In this document: positions 35,996-46,759 of the stretch, piece by piece
Numbering within the stretch: the first letter of the stretch is position 1
Layout: every line of letters begins with the position of its first letter
Assembly (NCBI GenBank): GCA_020809705.1
Contig: CP085827.1
Coordinates: forward strand, 5,456,001-5,520,000
Reading direction: 5' to 3'
Source of the DNA: Calonectria ilicicola
Lineage: Eukaryota > Ascomycota > Sordariomycetes > Hypocreales > Nectriaceae
Length of the DNA: 64,000 bases
Translations under genes and position numbers: made by a program
Notes under the pieces: model-generated
Seen by the model: only the letters and a program-made list of their open reading frames with translations
The model's database searches: none
Told to the model about the DNA's origin: nothing

Positions 35996-38511
35996 ATGTA
36001 TTATCTCCAGCAGGTCATCTTGGGGTTGGCGATTCTATCCTCAATCCAAGGCCAATTCCTACCGAGCTCTCAATGCTTGCAGGCTCACTATGTCAATGCC
36101 AGCGCCAGCAACTTTATCGCAGCTCCCAACAAAACCTTCTCTTTGACGGCTACAAATGAGTCCCCGGCAGTCGTCATTGTGGACTATCTTGAGAGTGTAG
36201 AAGGTTTTCCATCCTTCGAAGTTGTCAGCGTTCAAGGCGATGCGTCGGTCCTTGAGATTACCTATGCAGAGTCCAAGGCTGCATTGGACAGTTATATGGT
36301 AGGGGATCATGAAATAATCCGCCAATCTCAAGAGCACTTGCTAAATTTATTCAGTCTGATGGACCGCTCCCCCTTGCTGCCGCCATGGATACATACAGGG
36401 TCAACCGTTATAATATCGCCTCACCGGGAAAGTTCAGGAATCGGCTTATTCAGGGCGCTTTTCGATATCAAAAGTTCAATCTTTCTTCAGAAGGATCATT
36501 GACGATAAACAATATTGGTGTAAAACCTAGCGTCAATAACACTCCGATACCTCAACTACCGGGCTCATTCAACTCGTCGAGTGAGAAACTCAACCGTATT
36601 TGGTCAGTAGGCGCGAGAACCGTTCAGATGACTGAGATTCCCAAGGATACTATTCCAGACTTTTTCGAGGTCTCTCCTGAGGGTACCTTGGTGGATAGTC
36701 TGGCTCCACAAACTCATGGTTCAGCGGTGGCCGCCCAGCTACTCTTTTACACCATGAATTTCGAAGTAAACCCTCTTGTTGGCGGCTTCGGTTTCACAGT
36801 ACTCTCGAGCACTCTCAATGCGGGCATCTACATCTCTTGCAATGTTGAAGAGAACAAGATCACTGCCTACGCCGGATCGACCGAGGAGAACTCGGTCCTA
36901 CAGTCTATTGATTTACCAACAAATCTTTCTTTAGCACTTGATAAATGGCACTCAGTCCAAGCCAATGTTGCCATGACCAACATCAGCGTTACAATTGACG
37001 GCGTCCATGTTCTTGACATGTCTCAGGCAGAGCGCATGTTTGGCTCATTCGGTTTCGGCGCATCGTACGGTCATCGTGCTCTCTTTAGAAACCTCTCAGT
37101 TACAAGCCAGGGAGACGAGATTTTTTCCTACAGCTTGACGGACAAGTCATTCTTAGCAGACTTCTTCATGGGATCAAACCCGTTGAATACCGTGGTCGAT
37201 GGCTCTCGTCGAGATCGCATTGCTTACACGGGCGATTTGGACATTGCGGGAACGGCAGCCCTTGCCAGCACGCATGGTCTTGAATACATTCTTGGTTCTC
37301 TTGACCTGTTTGGATCGTACCAGGCCTCTCCCGGTTTCTTCATACCTACTGCCAAAATTCAACAAGATGCCTTGAAAATGCCTCTTGATGTCAACATTAC
37401 AGGTTTGATTGGATACTCGTTCAATTTTGTTACGGCTGTTTCTTCAGTCTACATGCACACCGGAGATGCCAAATTTGCTCAGAAATGGGCGCCGAAAATC
37501 CAGAAAATGCTTGATTGGGCCGATTCACAGTGCCTCGAGAATGGATTGTTCAATGTCTCCGACGCTTCATTTGGAGGAGACTGGAACTACTATGACCCTG
37601 CCCAAAGTGGTGTCGTGACCAAATTTAATGTCTTGTACGCTTACGCATTGCAAGAGAGTCAGCCCCTTCTGAAGGATGGCGGCATTGATTCTCAAGTGTA
37701 CCAAAGCCGGCTTGAAGATCTGCGCTTGGCTATTGATAATATTCTTTGGAGCGACCATCTTCAGGCGTACTACCTGTCCCAAGACCTTCCCAGCGGGTTT
37801 GGACAAGACTCAAACGCAATCGCTATATTGGCTGGCGTTAATGTCAATTCAAGCCACTCTTCGGGTACTATTATGTCTACTATGACGCAGCTTATGCAGC
37901 ATGCTGGACCTCTGGCCTTCTCCACAGATATCATTGCCGAAGGGTTTCAATCGTACATTAGCCCTTATGCATCTGCATATCATTTACGTGCTGCAATGGC
38001 CATGAATGATGGGCAAGAAGCATTGAAGCTGCTCGAGAATCTTTGGTTCCCTATGGCTAATCCGGGAAATTCCAATTACACTGGCACATTCTGGGAGACA
38101 CTCGATCAAGACGGCAGACCTGGTTTAAAATTGGTCACAAGTCTCTGTCATGGGTGGTCAGCTGGACCTACGGCTGAGTTATCCAAGTACGTTCTCGGTG
38201 CCACGCCTTCACGGCCTGGATGGGTCGAGTTTAATATTGCGCCGTTGACACTGGGATTGACATTCGCCCAAGGCCGCGTGCCTACCAACAAGGGCAACGT
38301 GTATGTGGACTGGAGATTTGATAATGAAGGTCTTTTAACCATGGTTATTGAGGCGCCAATTGGCACCAGAGGCAAAGTGAAACTACCCAAGCCTTTAGTG
38401 GTTGCAGTTGATGACGCCAAATTCCTTGTTGACGGCATTGAGCGAGAGGACCTTGACTTTGAGGTGATTGGGGGAACCAAATTCGTTCTATCTCAATTGC
38501 GCAAGCCGTAA
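35996..38511 (+). CDS. secreted GH78-like alpha-L-rhamnosidase
   Basis: A secreted six-hairpin glycosidase of the GH78 rhamnosidase type, expected to remove terminal L-rhamnose from plant glycosides or polysaccharides. Exons 35996-36298 and 36355-38511 (donor GTAGGG, acceptor TTCAG) give 819 residues. A signal peptide covers about 1-19 (hydrophobic core VILGLAILSS, likely cut after SIQGQ region). An Ig-like N-terminal region follows. A concanavalin-like insertion (about 230-350) interrupts the fold. The (alpha/alpha)6 barrel has DGSRRDRIAYTGDLDI (about 381-396), matching the RDR..(W/Y).GD motif with its acidic residues, and HGWSAGPTAELSKYVLG (about 699-715) near the end. Several NxS/T sites are present. 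The start ATG opens directly into the signal peptide. A short gap separates it tail-to-tail from FDC1, whose substrates can be released from plant glycosides. Confidence 0.87.
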
Positions 38512-38733
38512 CTCTTATGAATGCTGAGATGTGGAAGGATGAGGAGAAATACAATGAAAAATCTCGATAGTCATCTTGAATTGCCATTGTTCGTGGTGTT
38601 CACCAATGAACCAAGACTTTAGTGTTTACTCATCGCAGCAATTAGAATAGCATCGCAGATGGCAACGTCAATGATCTCATAAAATCTAATTCAATATAAA
38701 AATAAATTCGCAAGAATGCATACACGATCTAGC

Positions 38734-40375
38734 CTAATTATCCCCGAAGCCCATGGATAACCAATTCTTCCTGACCTTATCCCTGACATTGGCTGGGTAG
38801 GACGTCTCAAAACTAACATCTTTAAATGTCCTCTTGCCTTCATATTCCATGGGGAACAGACAATCTGATATAGCCTTTCCTCCTCGCATAGGTCCAACTC
38901 CATGAGACATGTATGGAGTCATGGGGAAGCATGGGACATTCTCAAACACGTACTCGTCTTGCCCCGGTCGGCATCTTGTTACCAATGCCCACATGATGTC
39001 CTTGAAGTTGTAAATATCCACATCATCTCCTACAAGCAGAATACGATTGACTAGCATGCAGCTCTTGTCTTTGAAGAGCATGTTTCCCACCTTGTCACAA
39101 AATTCTTCGGATGTAGTCCCTAACTCTGCAAGTTTCTTCGTGTCTACCTTGAGGGCGCACCAAGTAGCCATAGTCTCAAGCGGGGCGAACGCATCAATAA
39201 TTGGGAGGTCGAGCTTTCTACAAAGCATCAGAACTTCCTCCGATGCCATAGATGCAGTGGTATGCTAGAAAATATATATTAATCATTGTCCGAAACAGAA
39301 ATGTGTTTGGTCTTACCGATTCATCTGTAATTCGTCCAGGAACTGACACTGGCAGGATGGCATCGTCACGATACGTGATTGCATTTACAGTAAACAAAGG
39401 ATGCATGTGCTTGTCACCTTCAAAGTGCAGTCCTAAATAATCTTCAAAAGGCCCCTCGTATGCCTTGTCCTTGAGCGAAAATGTGCCTTCTAGCACGATT
39501 TCGCTATTGGCCGGCACCAAAAGGTCGCTCAATTCGCATTTAACAAGATCCAGTGATTTTCCGACGAGATTTCCAACGTATTCACCTTCAGAGACGCCCT
39601 CAGGTAGAGGCAGTGCGGCAGCCAAATTTGCCACTGGAGGGACGCCCAACGCCAAGGCCCACGGCATCTCATCTTTGCCCTCCTTGAGCCACTTATCGCG
39701 AATGATGGAGTTGTGTTGACCAGACCCAACAAGACACACTAAGCGCCTCTTGTCGTGCACCATGCCTCGGAAAATTGACCAGTTTGTCCAAGAGGTATCA
39801 GGTGATTGCAGTACATGCACACCATATGACTGCAAGTACTTGCCGCCATCGTCTTGGTGGAGTTTGGGTGCCGGGAGCTTCTCTAAGTCAATGTCGTCGC
39901 CAAAAATCTTGTTTTGTTTGCAGGGCCCTGTTGCCAACACATTTGGCTTCAAGGATGGCATGTGCTTTCCAGCCTGAGTCCTCTCCAATATTTCTTTCCA
40001 AGTCGCGTCGGGATTAAGGCCTAGGTTTCGTGCAATTCGGCCATATTTCTCGTTTTCGTTGCTACGGAGGCTCGCGGCGTTGCCAAACATCCTCCACAGG
40101 CCATCTTTAGCGCCCTTGATATTATTAAATAGCGGCGCTTTAGCGTTGAGCTCGCTAACTCTTCTCACGATTGCTCCAACCTCCAGGTGCGGGTCAATCT
40201 CCTGGTCAATCTCTGCGAGGTCGCCATCTTTCCGGAGGACATCGATGAAGGTGCGAAAGTCGAGCTGTGCCTCTATCTCGTCGGGTTGCGTTGCGAGCGT
40301 GCTTCTAGTACGGACCAATGGGCGCGACATGCCGCTAAATCTTAGAGGCGCTCCGCGACGCAGAAATGAAGACAT
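38734..40375 (-). CDS. fdc1: ferulic/phenylacrylic acid decarboxylase FDC1 (UbiD family)
   Basis: A UbiD-type decarboxylase that uses prenylated FMN to decarboxylate cinnamic, coumaric, ferulic or sorbic-type acids to vinyl compounds. Exons 40375-39317 and 39264-38734 (donor GTAAGA, acceptor TCTAG) give 529 residues. The first ~30 residues are Arg/Ser-rich and look like a mitochondrial presequence; the core starts about residue 38 with LDFRTFIDVLRK. The residues needed for catalysis are present: Arg203 in WSIFRGMVHDK, and Glu292 and Glu297 in SEIVLEG, matching R173, E277 and E282 of Aspergillus niger Fdc1. The DGGKYLQSYG stretch (about 176-185) is the usual metal/cofactor-side segment. The frame is open for 21 more codons upstream, but ATG 40375 fits a presequence better. 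It is divergent from PAD1. Confidence 0.93.
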
Positions 40376-40782
40376 GCTGATGACCGTATGGCAAACGTCG
40401 TATAAAATCCCTTCACAGCGGACAATGCTGCATTTCATTCACAACTAGCCCAGAGATACCCGCTCGTTTGCCGACATGATGGCCATCCGCCGGCTCATTG
40501 CCGGTTTCGCGGGTGGCGCTAAGCGTTCCGACCACTATTCCGGATCTTAGGAACGGGATACCACATCGGAATCCATCATGCAAGGCTATCTTGATAGACC
40601 AAGATCTACAGATGTTAACTCCGAACTCCGCCATAACCACGAGATCAATTACGCAGTGATTGTCTTGGACAGGACGACTTGGGCGAGAAATCGAACCACG
40701 AATATAGGAAACCCGTCGAAAGATGCTCACCCACGTACGGAATCCGAATGCGCCGATACGAACGAATAAGGCTATATATATC
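40376..40782. promoter_or_regulatory. divergent FDC1-PAD1 promoter
   Basis: A 407-bp interval between the divergent genes. It contains a CGG-N7-CCG inverted repeat at 40491-40503, a pattern bound by many Zn2Cys6 homodimers, and TTCC...GGAA near 40537-40552. A TATATATA stretch lies at 40773-40780, only a few bases before the first PAD1 ATG. The regulator gene next door makes coordinated control likely, but binding is not shown. Confidence 0.5.
40491..40503. promoter_or_regulatory. candidate Zn2Cys6 binding site (CGG-N7-CCG)
   Basis: CGG and CCG triplets separated by 7 bp form an inverted repeat between FDC1 and PAD1. Spacing of this type is used by several Gal4-class regulators. It could also arise by chance in GC-rich sequence. 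Confidence 0.35.
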
Positions 40783-41595
40783 ATGCGACAGGCATATCTT
40801 CGTAGCAGTGGTGCCAGCGGGATGGCAGCCAGGCGGTTAATTCCTCTAGATAAGGCCAACGTTGGCCGTTCATTAGGGAGCTGCTTCTGGAGGCGGTGCT
40901 TTGCTCAAGTCCCTTCTTACAATTCCACCACAGCCTTCTCAGGCGACAGAGTTGGCCATGTTCATCAGCGACCTCAGCGCATCGTGATAGGCATCACCGG
41001 CGCAACAGGCGCTCCCTATGCCATTCGCATCCTTTCCCTCCTGCGCGCTCTGCAGGTCGAAACACATCTCATAATCAGCAAATGGGCATTAGCGACGCTC
41101 AAATACGAGACAACTCTTTCAGAACACGATATTCGGAGTCTTGCCAGCGTAAACTACGTGTCAAAGGATCTATCAGCGCCAATCTCATCGGGGTCGTTTC
41201 AGCACGATGGCATGATGATTGTTCCCTGCAGCATGAAGACGCTGGCAGCAGTAAGGTCAGGGCTTTGCGATGATTTGATTTCCCGCGCTGCCGATGTCAG
41301 TCTCAAGGAGGGTAGGAAGCTGCTACTTGCAGTTCGTGAAACTCCTCTGAGCGACATCCACTTAGACAATATGCTCACTCTTCGACGGGCGGGTGCAGTC
41401 ATTTTCCCACCCGTCCCAGCATTTTATACGCGCCCCAAAGACCTTGAAGATTTAGTCAACCAAAGCGCGGGGAGGATGTTAGATATGATGGGCATCCACA
41501 CGAATGGGTTCGAGAGATGGGAAGGGTTTCGCAAGGATAAGCATGAAACCCATACGACAGATGGACTGGTTCAAGCTACCGCAGAAGGCCAATAA
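40783..41595 (+). CDS. pad1: flavin prenyltransferase PAD1 (UbiX family)
   Basis: It makes prenylated FMN from FMN and a dimethylallyl phosphate, the cofactor of FDC1, probably in mitochondria. It is a single exon of 270 residues from ATG 40783. The N-terminal ~60 residues are basic and Ser-rich, as in a transit peptide. The UbiX core starts RIVIGITGATGAPYAIRIL (about 67-85) and continues with a DGMMIVPCSMKTLA motif, a LCDDLISRAADVSLKE segment and KLLLAVRETPL, then PPVPAFY. All are diagnostic. The TATA-like run immediately before ATG 40783 makes the next ATG at 40822 (257 residues) a serious alternative. A longer frame from 40723 is less likely. The gene ends 26 bp from the convergent regulator. 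Confidence 0.93.
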   Translation: MRQAYLRSSGASGMAARRLIPLDKANVGRSLGSCFWRRCFAQVPSYNSTTAFSGDRVGHVHQRPQRIVIGITGATGAPYAIRILSLLRALQVETHLIISKWALATLKYETTLSEHDIRSLASVNYVSKDLSAPISSGSFQHDGMMIVPCSMKTLAAVRSGLCDDLISRAADVSLKEGRKLLLAVRETPLSDIHLDNMLTLRRAGAVIFPPVPAFYTRPKDLEDLVNQSAGRMLDMMGIHTNGFERWEGFRKDKHETHTTDGLVQATAEGQ

Positions 41596-41621
41596 TATTA
41601 CAAATGTACATGATCCTTTGT

Positions 41622-44007
41622 TCAAAACCCTGCATCCAAGAAAAACCCACTATCATCATTCAGTGGCCATTGAAAAAGTAATGATTCCGACCCTAATCGT
41701 AATTCGTCATCAATTGCGGCTGTGAGCCCTGCCTCTAGTTGTGGATCAATAGACATGTTGCCAAACGGTTCAGGACACACTAGCAGGTTTTCTGATAGAA
41801 GATCCTGCGTCTCCAATTGAGAGTCTCTCTTCCCCCGTGCCCTTTTGGTCGAATCTGCAGCTGAACGTAACCCTTCTCGATTATTGGGCCGTTGTGGTCC
41901 GTCTGGTTGAGTATCTGAAGGTAATATGCCGAGATTGGTCATGGTAATACGCATCTCTAGTAGTCTTTTTAATAATCTTCGTGACGCTCGCGATGATCGT
42001 GCGTGCACTTCAGCCAAATACAGCGCCTTTCGAAATGTTTCACCAACAAAGTCGCCAAAGTCAGACGGCAAGCAGTCGGATAACAACGAACGATGTTGCT
42101 CCACGTATGCAATCAATAAAAATAATAAAGCACAAGCAGAAGCAAGCAGATGTTGGTAGTAAGGGTGTTGCTTGCGGTAAATGTCTGTCGTCGCATTCAA
42201 TGTCCACAAAACATTGACGACGTTTGACACCAGGTCCATGGCCGGGCGCAGGTATCTTTTGCTCGTCTCAATGTCTGATTCGGAAAAAAAGCAAGGTCGG
42301 AAAAGCATGCTGCGCACAGATTCTGCGCGGAGACTTAATAGTATAGCCCAAGAAGGTGGTCGAACAGAGGAGTCCGTATGCCAGGTTTCGACTTGAATGC
42401 GAGACTCATCGTCGATCACTTTTTTCCGCCACTGCTCCACCTGAAAGTTCATGACTTCAAATGCATCACTATCTTCATACTTTTCTCCTTTGACTGCGCG
42501 CGAAAGAGGTTCGCTAAATTTGTCGCTGATGAGGAGAAACGAAAGCATTGCTTTCAGATATGGTGTTTTAATCTAGCACATCGTCAGACTCAGCCCTTCA
42601 AGTCTAGGCATTCGTAACTCACCAGAGATTTTTGTATTGAGTCAAATGTTGAGTTTTTAAAATTTGGAGGCAGACCGGTTGCAGAACTCCACTGGCGGTC
42701 AAGTATTAGGATGCTGGACATGACATTGCTGGCTGCTGATCGCTTCTCTTCAGAATCTAAAATGTGTTCGAGTATATCGCCATTGTGAAATCCCATTTCC
42801 ATCAGCATGTGACCCGCAATGCCACACATTCTCCAGGAAGTTCGTGGCATGTCGCGGAAAAAGAAGTAAATGCCCTAAACTGCGGGTTAGATTGCCTCGC
42901 GCAGGAACTAAAAGTACTGGGTTTGACATACTACTAATAGGACAATGGTGGCATGCTTAATACTAGGTTGGGGAGAAACGACCCTTGCGTTGACGGCATC
43001 TTGAAAGCCCGACTGCAAAAAGGCTTCAGGGTTATGGTTCATGGTTTCAGCCTCGGTGTGAAGGCCAATAGCAAGGGCGAGATTCAATATGAGAAGGTCA
43101 TCTTCATCAGCATCAGAGTCTATACTTGCCACTGAGCCGGCGCGACTGCCCGACCTAGTGTCGTCATACCAGTCCCGGGCTCTCTTTGTCAAATACCCGA
43201 GGTCAACAATCGGGTGGAAATCCTCCACGACCTCTTGATATACCAGGAGAAGACGCAGCGCCTCTTGTAGGCTTAGCAGTGATCTAAACTGCAAAAGACG
43301 CGATCGATATCCTCTCTCATTCTGTGGCCAGAGATTGCAAGCTTGGAACCCGCCGTCGCTTGCTCTAGGGCTACCTTCGTTGTCAGAGACGGGCTCATCG
43401 TCGATGCTAGCCAACTGCTGGCGATGAGAAGACGTCTCGGAAATGCTTCCCTGGCGCATGTTCATCTGGGCCATGTTCAAGCTAAAGTCCGGGCTCGTGG
43501 GGCCGCAGAAGCCTCGGCCAGGCCCATTGTTGGCGCTAGTCTCGGAGGGTTCGGAGGGCGAGCCAACTCCATCTGTGGGTTTTGATGGAAAGGCCCAGGA
43601 AGACATCTGAGTACCTTCATTCGACATTTGAACGCGCGAGGCGAGGTCGTTGACCTGGTTTTGGAGGTTGGCTACCATATCCAGGAGAGTGGCTTCGCGG
43701 CTACGTGAAAAAGATTCGTCAGCTCCCAGCTCTGCTGATGCATGACCAGAGTCGAACCATTGAGGGCATACCTGGGGGCAAGCTGCTGAGGCGGTTGGAT
43801 TGCTTCATCTTCGCCGCTGGCCGAGGCGACGGGGACGTCCCGCCATTCCTCCAATGATGCGCCATTGGCAGCAAAGCGACAGGCTTGGCCTCGGGTTTTG
43901 CAGTACTGGCAGGGCTGGCACCCGTCGCATTTCCCCTTGCGCCGCCGGCATGCATTGCATGCTCGCAGTGCGTAGGGAGCGCGTCGTTTCACTGCCTTTT
44001 CCACCAT
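41622..44007 (-). CDS. Zn2Cys6 transcription factor, candidate regulator of FDC1/PAD1 (SdrA-like position)
   Basis: A Gal4-type regulator of 735 residues. Exons are 44007-43772, 43700-42932, 42874-42623 and 42572-41622, with donors GTATGC, GTATGT and GTGAGT, and phases agree. The zinc cluster has Cys at 17, 20, 27, 33, 36 and 43, with an additional Cys at 30. A coiled-coil-like linker (LLDMVANLQNQVNDLASRV) follows about residue 84. A Ser-rich stretch then leads to the fungal-specific regulatory domain (about 200-600), including WRMCGIAGHMLMEMGFH, the family signature. ATG 44007 is preferred because the frame upstream of it adds residues with no Zn2Cys6 relation. In Aspergillus niger the sorbic-acid decarboxylation genes padA1 and cdcA lie beside the regulator sdrA; the arrangement here is the same kind. 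Orthology to SdrA is inferred from position only. Confidence 0.88.
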
Positions 44008-46759
44008 TGTACATACATAGATAGGCTCGTCGAGGCGGTAAACTGTCAAATACAAGGCAGCACAGTCGGAAGATGGGGTCTCTGGACATTTATTGGGCGC
44101 TAGAGGGCCCCCTGGCAGCGGGGCTGATAGCTATTTGCCCGCCATCATCCACCAGAATCTACGATGCAGTGGCATTTACAGGGGCGCAGATTGAGATGCG
44201 GGGTAAGGGTCCCGACTCAGGAAAGCTATCCGCGTGGTTTGGTTATCGGCAATGCACGCGACCCGATAGGATCAAGATTGTCGGCTGCCGATGATGCTTC
44301 GGAATGAATCCCTGCCATCGGATTCTGACGCCCGTTGTGTGAGGTGAGTGAGATAAGCCATGTACATTATCGACGTGGGGGAGATATAATTAGAAGTGGA
44401 CAGGGACCATGGCAAGAATATGAAGAAAAGGATATAATACACATGCCATGGCATTCTTTTTAAACCTTTTTGTTGTTTCTCTTTTTTGTTTTCCTGGTTC
44501 TATGATTCGTGCAAGGTCACGCGCCACCTCGTTTCCGTTGTAGCGGATTCTCGGAACGACCGTGTCAATTACCCTACAGTAAGCGTCGTGTCTAGGTAAC
44601 TAAGAAACCACGTCAAATATCAGCTGTAGAGCGAATTTTTGAAAGGTTGCAGCCTGCCTAAAGTTTATTGAAAAAACAATCAAGATTTGAAGATGTTAGG
44701 AAATGATTTGGGATCATAACAGGCTTGGGTACACGTGAAAGGGTGGTATACTGAATACGTGATCCTTCAGAGGAAAACCATACTCACGGTACGCAATGGG
44801 CATGTGCGATGCTCATGTACAGAATGACGTTGGCAAAATTTTCTTAATCACTTGCATTGTAGTCATTCATCTGACTTGATCTGTGACCAAGGCCCTCCAA
44901 ATTCGTAGCTCACAAGTCTAATGTGGCATGGTGATGGATCGATCTGCAAGAAATTTTCATCCTCAACTAATGGTGCGTCACTAGCATGGCAGTCGTCGCG
45001 GGAGGTACAGCTTTTATAACTAACTGCCAGATGCCATTGACATCACCTGGTCCTCGACACGTCTTCCCTTATTTCCACTCAGAAACCCTAGGGTAGCCCT
45101 GCATTAGCTTGCCGGTCTCGGCCGAGCCCCTATGCATAGGGGTGCACTTATGTATTCACAAATCAGAGCGCTGATCACGTCATGAATGATTGCGAATGAA
45201 ACGTTTTGTGCCGACTTTCCGACACCGCTTCATTCCCGACTCTTGCTTTGAACGGATCGGCAATGCTCAAAATCGCCGACGGAGTAGTTCTTTATGGGCA
45301 GAACTGATTTTATGTAAAAATTCCGGTTGCTGACGGATCTGAGACGCCTGCAAACTTTGTGTGCTGCGCGAGACATGATCACCAACGCGAACGTGTTCAT
45401 TAGAGTGCTGCTGGCAAACGCTAATCATCCAGCTCATACGAAGCTGTGGCCCACTCCGGTACGGTGGGCCATGAAAACTGCTCTGCAATGGGCCCGGCAC
45501 TTGGGTCGGCTGTCCGCGAGCAGAGAACAAGATCGTAGAGAACGAGATCCGCTTCACACCGATATACGGCCGATGGAAGATCCACTCAAGCATGATGGGG
45601 CCGTGACATTGATCCGGCTGGGCCGAGCGGACCTTGCAAGCTGTACCCATCGTCAAATGCTAGCTTCATTTCGAGATGGTGATGTCGGGCCAGCATGGGC
45701 TGCGCTACGAGAGCGCCAAGAACGCCCGGCTACTCCCCGGGAGCTTATCGTGCTCCCGTCTTTAGATCATCTCGGCCCCAACCTTGCGGCTGAAGAAGAA
45801 GGAGTGCGGCGTGGTTCGTGCATTTTGAATCACGATCCACTCAATAGCCTCCTCGGCGCTCGATGGGTCCCGGCAACTTGTGCGGGATCGTGAGTGGGTC
45901 AATCAAGGCACAAATATTCCGACCAGTTGAAGATATCTTCAAGGGGGGAACACGCGATGAGGGGACAGACTTGTGTCAAAAAAAAAAACACCAAGCTCGT
46001 GATTCTGAACGGCATAGTGTATCCGAGCTCTGCGTGGTAGATTTATTACGGGGTCTATATGGGCGTGGCATCAATGTCAGCCAACCATCCCTGGTCTTCG
46101 GCGAGCTCGCAATAATGACGACAGGGCTCAATACAGCGTCGATCTTCACATTCGAGTCAGTCTTCTTGGGGACTGAGGCTCTTATCGAAGAAGCGTACCT
46201 GAATGGCCTATAGGTCAGCCACTTCGGCATTCGGAGTCCCACTTTGGCTCTTCGCCAATAGCAGCGCCGATGTAGGCCGCCATGACGTCGACACATGGAC
46301 ATGTTCTGGAACAATTCGCGACTACGCGGCTTCGCTTGAGGCCCGAAGTGATCTGCAACCCACAGACGCCACGAGACGGCAGAGACGGCAGAGCACAGCG
46401 GATGCTTCGCACCGATATCTCCGTCTAATGGAGGAATGGAATACATAAAAATAAAAGTGTAGTTTGTGATGTGCAACAATATATAAGAAGCTCTCCATCG
46501 CCACGAAACTAAGCCTCATCTCATTATCACCAAGAAGCAGTCGAACACTCATCACAACACTCAAAACACCACCTCTAGTACAAGTCTATTACACAAAGCT
46601 TTACCGACACTATCAAATCCCACCAAATCGATTGGAAACGGCCGGACAATCGCACCACTGCTTAAACCATTTACCTATATTGTCGTCCCAACACATTTTC
46701 GCCGCAACTCATCTTCATTACCACACATCTTTACCAATATCTCCCACCTACACCCTAAA
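44008..46759. other. 2.75-kb gap before the NRPS-like gene
   Basis: No complete gene is supported. About 45240-46450 is GC-richer and holds long overlapping ORFs on both strands (188 codons plus at 45327, 167 codons minus at 46479) without recognisable domains; they may be remnants. A short minus-strand stretch near 45780-45885 reads as DPSSAEEAIEWIVIQNAR, which looks protein-like but is unassigned. An ATATAAG TATA-like element at about 46480 lies some 280 bp before the NRPS-like start, followed by an A/C-rich leader. Confidence 0.4.

Noticed and set aside
45780..45885. possible aldehyde-dehydrogenase fragment on the minus strand
   Set aside because: The resemblance is limited to a loose Glu-Glu-Ala-Ile pattern; order and neighbouring sequence do not fit the family.
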